Shown here piece by piece: positions 4,306 to 7,946 of a stretch of DNA of 7,946 bases. The notes under the pieces were generated by a model, which did no database searches, was not told the origin of the DNA, and saw nothing but the letters and a program-made list of their open reading frames with translations. Position numbers and translations under genes: made by a program. The stretch spans positions 1 to 7,946 of the forward strand of contig NZ_CAMIAN010000063.1 of the NCBI RefSeq assembly GCF_946221155.1, in the 5' to 3' direction. This stretch comes from an uncultured Corynebacterium sp. Its GTDB lineage: Bacteria > Actinomycetota > Actinomycetes > Mycobacteriales > Mycobacteriaceae. How positions within the stretch are numbered: position 1 is the stretch's first letter; each line of letters starts with the position of its first letter.

Positions 4306-6996
4306 ATGAACAACCAGCACGATCCGTTCGCCGACCTGCCGCTGCCCGAAGAACCAACGCTCTTCGACGACGAGGTCCCGCCGCCGGCGGATGAACTGCC
4401 GCCGGAGGGGTACGAAAGCGTACTAGCGAACATGCGCTCCGATAGCCCGCAGCCTGCTCCGCAGCCGCAGAGAGTTCACCACGCACCGGCGCAGCCACAC
4501 AGGAATACTGGGATGGCTGCGGGGGAGACGGGGCGTCATAAAGAAAAGCTCCTCGAAGGCCTCAACCCGCAGCAGCGGCAGGCGGTAGAGCACATGGGCA
4601 GCCCGCTGTTGATCGTGGCTGGCGCGGGCTCCGGCAAGACGAGTGTGCTGACGCGCCGCATCGCGTATCTGCTGGCACATGGGGTGGCGCCGTGGCAGAT
4701 TCTGGCGATCACCTTCACTAACAAGGCGGCGGCGGAAATGCGCGAGCGTGTGGTGGATATGGTCGGCCCGCAGGCGGAGCGCATGTGGGTCTCTACGTTC
4801 CACTCCTTCTGCGTGCGGGTGCTGCGCGCCAATGCGCACCTCGCGCCGGGGCTGAACACTAACTTCAGCATTTATGACTCGGACGATTCCAAGCGCCTGA
4901 TGACGATGATCATTAAGGAGGCCTCGCTGGACCTCAAGGAGTTCTCGCCGCGCGGGGTGTTGAACGTGATCTCCAATTGGAAGAACGAGCTGGTCGGGCC
5001 TGCCGGGGCGCTGGAGGAAGCGCAGCGCGACTCCAACCCTCACACGGCTCAGATCGCCACGTTGTACAAGACGTATCAGAACCGCCTGCGGGCGGCGAAT
5101 GCGGTGGACTTCGACGATCTGATCGGCGAGGTTGTGGCGATCCTGAACAACAACCCGGACGTGCGCGAGCACTACCGGCGCCGCTTCCGTCACATCATGG
5201 TCGATGAGTACCAGGACACGAACCATGCACAATACGAGCTGGTGGCAGCGCTCGCGGGCAAGGGGAAGGCCGAGTGCGAGCTGTGCGTGGTGGGCGATGC
5301 TGACCAGTCGATCTATGCTTTCCGTGGCGCGACGATCCGCAACATCGAGGAGTTCGAGCGCGACTACCCGGATGCGCACACCATCCTGCTGGAGCAGAAC
5401 TACCGCTCCACTCAGAAGATTCTGTCTGCCGCGAACGCGGTTATTGATCGGAACCAGGGGCGGCGTCCGAAGAAACTGTGGACAGACTTGGGCGATGGTG
5501 AGCTGATCGGCGGCTATGTTGCGGACAACGAGCACGACGAGGCGAACTTCATCGTCGAGCAGATCGATGATTTGGTGGACAACGAGGGCTACTCCTACGG
5601 CGATATCTCGATCATGTATCGCACGAACAACGCCTCCCGCGCCATTGAAGATGTACTGGTGCGCTCCGGCATGCCGTACAAGGTCGTCGGTGGTACGCGC
5701 TTCTATGAGCGCCGGGAGATCCGCGACATTGTGGCTTATCTCAAGGTGCTAGACAACGCGGACGATACGGTGGCTCTACGCCGCATCATCAACACCCCGC
5801 GCCGCGGCATTGGAGATAAGGCCATCGCGCAGGTCACCGTGCACGCGGAAGGCCAGGGGATCGGTTTTTCGGCTGCTCTTGGTGACGCCGCCGCGGGCAA
5901 AGTCGCCGGCCTTTCCGCGCGGGGCCGCAATTCCATTGGCAAGTTTCTCGAAATGATGGACGCGCTGCGGGCGGAGGCTGAGTCTATGGAGATGACGGCC
6001 TCGGACGGGTCCGGCCTGGGGTTGCCAGATCTTGGGCGAGTGATCTCCGCGGTGCTGGACGTGACCGGCTACAAGGAGTTGCTGGAGAAGTCCAACGACC
6101 CGCAGGACGGTGCGCGTCTAGATAACCTGAACGAGCTGGTGAGCGTGGGGCATGAGTTCTCGCAGGAGTCGGCGAATTTGAAGGCGTACGAGGAGATGCC
6201 GGGAGGTGGTACTGGTGGTGCTGGTGGTGCTGAGGCTGCCGAGGCCATGCTCGCTGAGGGGGAGGCGCCGCTGGGCAGCCTGCAGGCCTTCCTGGAACGT
6301 GTGAGCCTGGTAGCGGACGCGGATCAGATTCCAGCGGATGAGCAGGACATGGTGACGCTCATGACGCTGCACACCGCCAAGGGACTGGAGTTCCCCGTGG
6401 TGTTCCTGACTGGCTGGGAGGACGGCCAGTTCCCACATATGCGCGCGTTGGGGGACCCCACAGAGCTGGCTGAGGAGCGCCGCCTGGCCTATGTGGGTAT
6501 TACCCGCGCGAAGCAGCGGTTGTTCCTTACCCGCGCGATTACCCGCAGCGGGTGGGGAGCGCCGGTGAACAATCCGCCGTCGCGTTTCTTGTCCGAGGTG
6601 CCGGAGGATCTGATGGAGTGGATCCGCGAGGAACCCGCCCGCTTCGGCAGCGGTATAGATTCCGCCTGGGGCGGTGGTGGCTATGCCGATGGCACCAGCT
6701 TCGGCGGCTCTATCGGCTCTATCGGCTCAGGTGGCTGGGGCAGCTCAAGTAGCTGGGGCGGCCAGTCCTATCGGAAGCCAGCGCAGAAGGCGAAGCCTGC
6801 ATTTGGAGCCGGAGCGAAGAAGAACCAGGATCTGGACTTGGCGGTGGGCGACAAGGTTAATCATGACAAGTATGGCCTGGGCACGGTGAAGAGCGTGGAT
6901 GGCAGTGGTTCTCACACTACTTGCATGATCGACTTCGGCAGCCAGGGCACAGTGCGCCTGATGTTGTTCGGCGGCGTGCCGATGGAGAAACTCTAG
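4306..6996 (+). CDS. pcrA: ATP-dependent 3'-5' DNA helicase PcrA/UvrD1 (superfamily 1A)
   Basis: The product is an 896-residue DNA repair helicase acting in nucleotide excision repair, removal of protein roadblocks and transcription-coupled processes. Motifs in order: Q motif LNPQQRQAV (86-94), Walker A AGAGSGKT (105-112), Ia ITFTNKAAAEMRER (135-148), Walker B VDEYQD (299-304), III DADQSIYAFRGA (331-342), IV NYRS (365-368), V TLHTAKGLEF (687-696), VI EERRLAYVGITRAK (723-736). A Gly/Ser-rich linker at about 781-820 leads to a Tudor-like C-terminal domain (846-896, GDKVNHDKYGLGTVKSVDG), the part that contacts RNA polymerase in PcrA. The N-terminal 80 residues are acidic and Pro-rich, longer than the tail I recall in mycobacterial UvrD1. 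Only four cysteines occur (169, 324, 327, 873), none in the 2B region. Divergence from chorismate mutase matches the mycobacterial uvrD1 locus. Confidence 0.97.
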   Translation: MNNQHDPFADLPLPEEPTLFDDEVPPPADELPPEGYESVLANMRSDSPQPAPQPQRVHHAPAQPHRNTGMAAGETGRHKEKLLEGLNPQQRQAVEHMGSPLLIVAGAGSGKTSVLTRRIAYLLAHGVAPWQILAITFTNKAAAEMRERVVDMVGPQAERMWVSTFHSFCVRVLRANAHLAPGLNTNFSIYDSDDSKRLMTMIIKEASLDLKEFSPRGVLNVISNWKNELVGPAGALEEAQRDSNPHTAQIATLYKTYQNRLRAANAVDFDDLIGEVVAILNNNPDVREHYRRRFRHIMVDEYQDTNHAQYELVAALAGKGKAECELCVVGDADQSIYAFRGATIRNIEEFERDYPDAHTILLEQNYRSTQKILSAANAVIDRNQGRRPKKLWTDLGDGELIGGYVADNEHDEANFIVEQIDDLVDNEGYSYGDISIMYRTNNASRAIEDVLVRSGMPYKVVGGTRFYERREIRDIVAYLKVLDNADDTVALRRIINTPRRGIGDKAIAQVTVHAEGQGIGFSAALGDAAAGKVAGLSARGRNSIGKFLEMMDALRAEAESMEMTASDGSGLGLPDLGRVISAVLDVTGYKELLEKSNDPQDGARLDNLNELVSVGHEFSQESANLKAYEEMPGGGTGGAGGAEAAEAMLAEGEAPLGSLQAFLERVSLVADADQIPADEQDMVTLMTLHTAKGLEFPVVFLTGWEDGQFPHMRALGDPTELAEERRLAYVGITRAKQRLFLTRAITRSGWGAPVNNPPSRFLSEVPEDLMEWIREEPARFGSGIDSAWGGGGYADGTSFGGSIGSIGSGGWGSSSSWGGQSYRKPAQKAKPAFGAGAKKNQDLDLAVGDKVNHDKYGLGTVKSVDGSGSHTTCMIDFGSQGTVRLMLFGGVPMEKL
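6205..6231 (+). repeat. In-frame 9-nt tandem repeat (GGTGGTRCT x3) within pcrA
   Basis: Three units, GGTGGTACT, GGTGGTGCT, GGTGGTGCT, encode GGT-GGA-GGA at residues 634-642, between the 2B subdomain and motif V. The unit length keeps the frame, so a gain or loss of copies would change only loop length. Confidence 0.75.
6706..6728 (+). repeat. In-frame 9-nt tandem repeat (GGCTCTATC x2.5) within the pcrA linker
   Basis: GGCTCTATC occurs twice, followed by a partial GGCTC, encoding GSI-GSI-GS at residues 801-808 in the Gly/Ser linker before the Tudor-like domain. It is a short slippage-prone tract. Confidence 0.7.
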
Positions 6997-7002
6997 CCCC
7001 CT

Positions 7003-7028
7003 GGCAGCGTGGCTCAGCCGCGCCTGCC
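7003..7028 (+). terminator. GC-rich hairpin after pcrA, probable terminator without T-run
   Basis: GGCAG+CGTGGC (7003-7013) pairs with GCCGCG (7017-7022) and, past one bulged C (7023), CTGCC (7024-7028), loop TCA: eleven pairs including one G-U. It starts 6 nt after the pcrA stop. No T-run follows, as is frequent for actinobacterial terminators. It probably separates pcrA from the acyl-CoA ligase gene. Confidence 0.55.
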
Positions 7029-7107
7029 CGTCGGCGAACTCTGCACAGCAAACCTGTTAAGAATGTGAGGATTGTGGCTTATGTTGCGCAGAAAATGTTT
7101 TCTTAAT

Positions 7108-7148
7108 GTAACGTAACAGCATCCCCTGTCGATGGGTTAGGCGTAACA
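7108..7148 (+). repeat. GTAAC direct repeats upstream of the acyl-CoA ligase gene
   Basis: GTAAC occurs back to back at 7108-7112 and 7113-7117 and again at 7143-7147. The longer word CGTAACA is repeated exactly at 7112-7118 and 7142-7148, 30 bp apart, about three helical turns. A possible -10, TAATGT (7104-7109), overlaps the first copy. This could be a regulator site; no protein is assigned. Confidence 0.4.
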
Positions 7149-7154
7149 AGAAGG
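7149..7154 (+). promoter_or_regulatory. Ribosome binding site of the acyl-CoA ligase gene
   Basis: AGAAGG lies 6 nt before the ATG at 7161, a good Shine-Dalgarno match at good spacing. This gene is therefore led, unlike three of its neighbours. Confidence 0.65.
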
Positions 7155-7160
7155 GTATTA

Positions 7161-7946
7161 ATGCAGAACAATCAACACAGGACTTCCACATTGCAAGACC
7201 TTAAGCATCTGGGCGAAGCCGCCTGGGCGGAGACCCACGCGATTGCTACTGGCCTGGGGACTGCGCTGAAATCTGGCGTGGTCGTCAGGGGTGGCGGTAT
7301 TAAAGGTAAAGCCAAGCTGGTCGAGAGCATCGCTCGTTACGGCTTCACCGCCGGACGTCAAGCGTGGTACGCAGCAGAAGTAGCGCCGAACCGTACGGCC
7401 ATCATTGATGACATTGGCGAGCGTACGTACGCGGAGGTTCGTAGCGATTCGCTGGCTTTCGGTCGCGCGCTGCAGCGCATGGGGTTGGGGCCAGGTAAGA
7501 ATATTGCGGTCATGGCACGCAATTCCCGAGTGGTCGTTTACGCACTGGTCGCCAAGGGGTTCATCGGGGCGGACATCAGCCTGCTCAACCCGGCTTCCAG
7601 CCCAGTCCAGCTGCAGAAGAGCATGGAGGAGCTGGATGTTCACACAATCATCATCGACGAGGAGTTCGCGGACAGACTGCCCGCGGATTATTCACGTGCC
7701 AAGGTGATCATCGGCTATGCGGAAGATCTGCAGAATCCGCAGGCTCCGAACCCGGAATGGGAATCCTTCCAGCAGGTCATCGACCACGCGCCCTCCGAGT
7801 CGGAGGAGAAGCTGCCCAAGATCCCGAAGCGCGGTTTCATTACCATCTTGAGCTCCGGCACCTCTGGCACTCCAAAGGCCGTAGTGCACCGAGAGCCGCC
7901 CATCCCGACTCCGCTGGCGGACCTTGTCACGTGGATCCCGTGGCGG
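7161..7946 (+). CDS. fadD: Fatty-acid-CoA ligase / AMP-forming acyl-activating enzyme, FadD type (C-terminus cut by window edge)
   Basis: The first 262 residues are present and the frame is still open at the window end; full-length members have about 500-600 residues. The protein belongs to the ANL superfamily, which activates a carboxylate with ATP to an acyl-adenylate and then makes the CoA thioester. Seen here: PNRTAIIDDIGERTYAEV (core domain start), MGLGPGKNIAVMARNS, ALVAKGFIGADISLLNP, and the ATP-binding P-loop SSGTSGTPKAV at 231-241. This loop is usually TSGTTGTPKG, so S235 and A240 are variant. The next residues, VVHREPP, resemble mycobacterial FadD2/FadD12-like enzymes. About 75 residues precede the core, with no signal peptide. 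Chain-length specificity cannot be told. Lipid degradation or mycolate-related activation are both possible. The gene follows pcrA after a hairpin and seems to be transcribed separately. Confidence 0.88.
   Translation, partial: MQNNQHRTSTLQDLKHLGEAAWAETHAIATGLGTALKSGVVVRGGGIKGKAKLVESIARYGFTAGRQAWYAAEVAPNRTAIIDDIGERTYAEVRSDSLAFGRALQRMGLGPGKNIAVMARNSRVVVYALVAKGFIGADISLLNPASSPVQLQKSMEELDVHTIIIDEEFADRLPADYSRAKVIIGYAEDLQNPQAPNPEWESFQQVIDHAPSESEEKLPKIPKRGFITILSSGTSGTPKAVVHREPPIPTPLADLVTWIPWR

Noticed and set aside
4423..5535. 370-codon open frame antisense to pcrA
   Set aside because: It is the usual mirror frame of a high-GC gene. It has no recognisable domain, while the sense strand has every superfamily 1 helicase motif.
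1..7946. Looked for a defence system, mobile element or biosynthetic cluster
   Set aside because: All seven genes belong to common families with similar base composition. No transposase, integrase, terminal repeats or defence domains were seen.

Overview
The window reads as ordinary chromosomal DNA of a high-GC actinobacterium, most likely Corynebacterium or a close relative. Four things point there: the chorismate mutase / UvrD1-type helicase divergent pair that mycobacteria also have, a very short AroQ-delta chorismate mutase ending in GRGRLG, a PcrA/UvrD1 helicase with a C-terminal Tudor-like domain, and three genes whose -10 hexamer (TANNNT) lies exactly 7 nt before the start codon, the layout of actinobacterial leaderless mRNAs. 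The species cannot be fixed from the sequence alone. I see no tRNA, rRNA, CRISPR array, insertion sequence, phage gene or toxin-antitoxin pair, and no convincing undescribed multi-gene system. The interest is mostly in promoter architecture.

Layout. 1-481 (minus): lemA, cut by the left edge. 482-652: divergent promoter region. 653-1408 (plus): NfsA/FRP-type flavin nitroreductase, apparently leaderless, with a hairpin/T-run terminator overlapping its stop. 1409-1600: promoter and leader of the next gene, with several palindromes. 1601-2860 (plus): exported class A acid phosphatase of the PAP2 superfamily. 2861-2984: promoter region with a GGTAAC-N12-GTTACC inverted repeat. 2985-3842 (plus): exported chymotrypsin-fold (S1) serine protease, apparently leaderless. 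3843-3871: short convergent gap. 3872-4198 (minus): chorismate mutase, apparently leaderless. 4199-4305: divergent region with overlapping -10 elements. 4306-6996 (plus): pcrA/uvrD1 helicase. 6997-7160: GC-rich hairpin, then repeated GTAAC motifs. 7161-7946 (plus): fatty-acid-CoA ligase (FadD-type), cut by the right edge. No gene-free stretch exceeds about 190 bp.

The genes do not form one pathway. Each seems to be its own transcription unit: a membrane-anchored LemA, a cytoplasmic redox enzyme, two exported hydrolases (phosphatase and protease), a shikimate-pathway enzyme, a DNA-repair helicase and a lipid-activating enzyme. The most useful structural observations are a GCTAGGGTT core shared by the nitroreductase and protease promoters with a third copy antisense to the protease tail, palindromes placed at promoters, and two in-frame 9-nt repeats inside the helicase gene.
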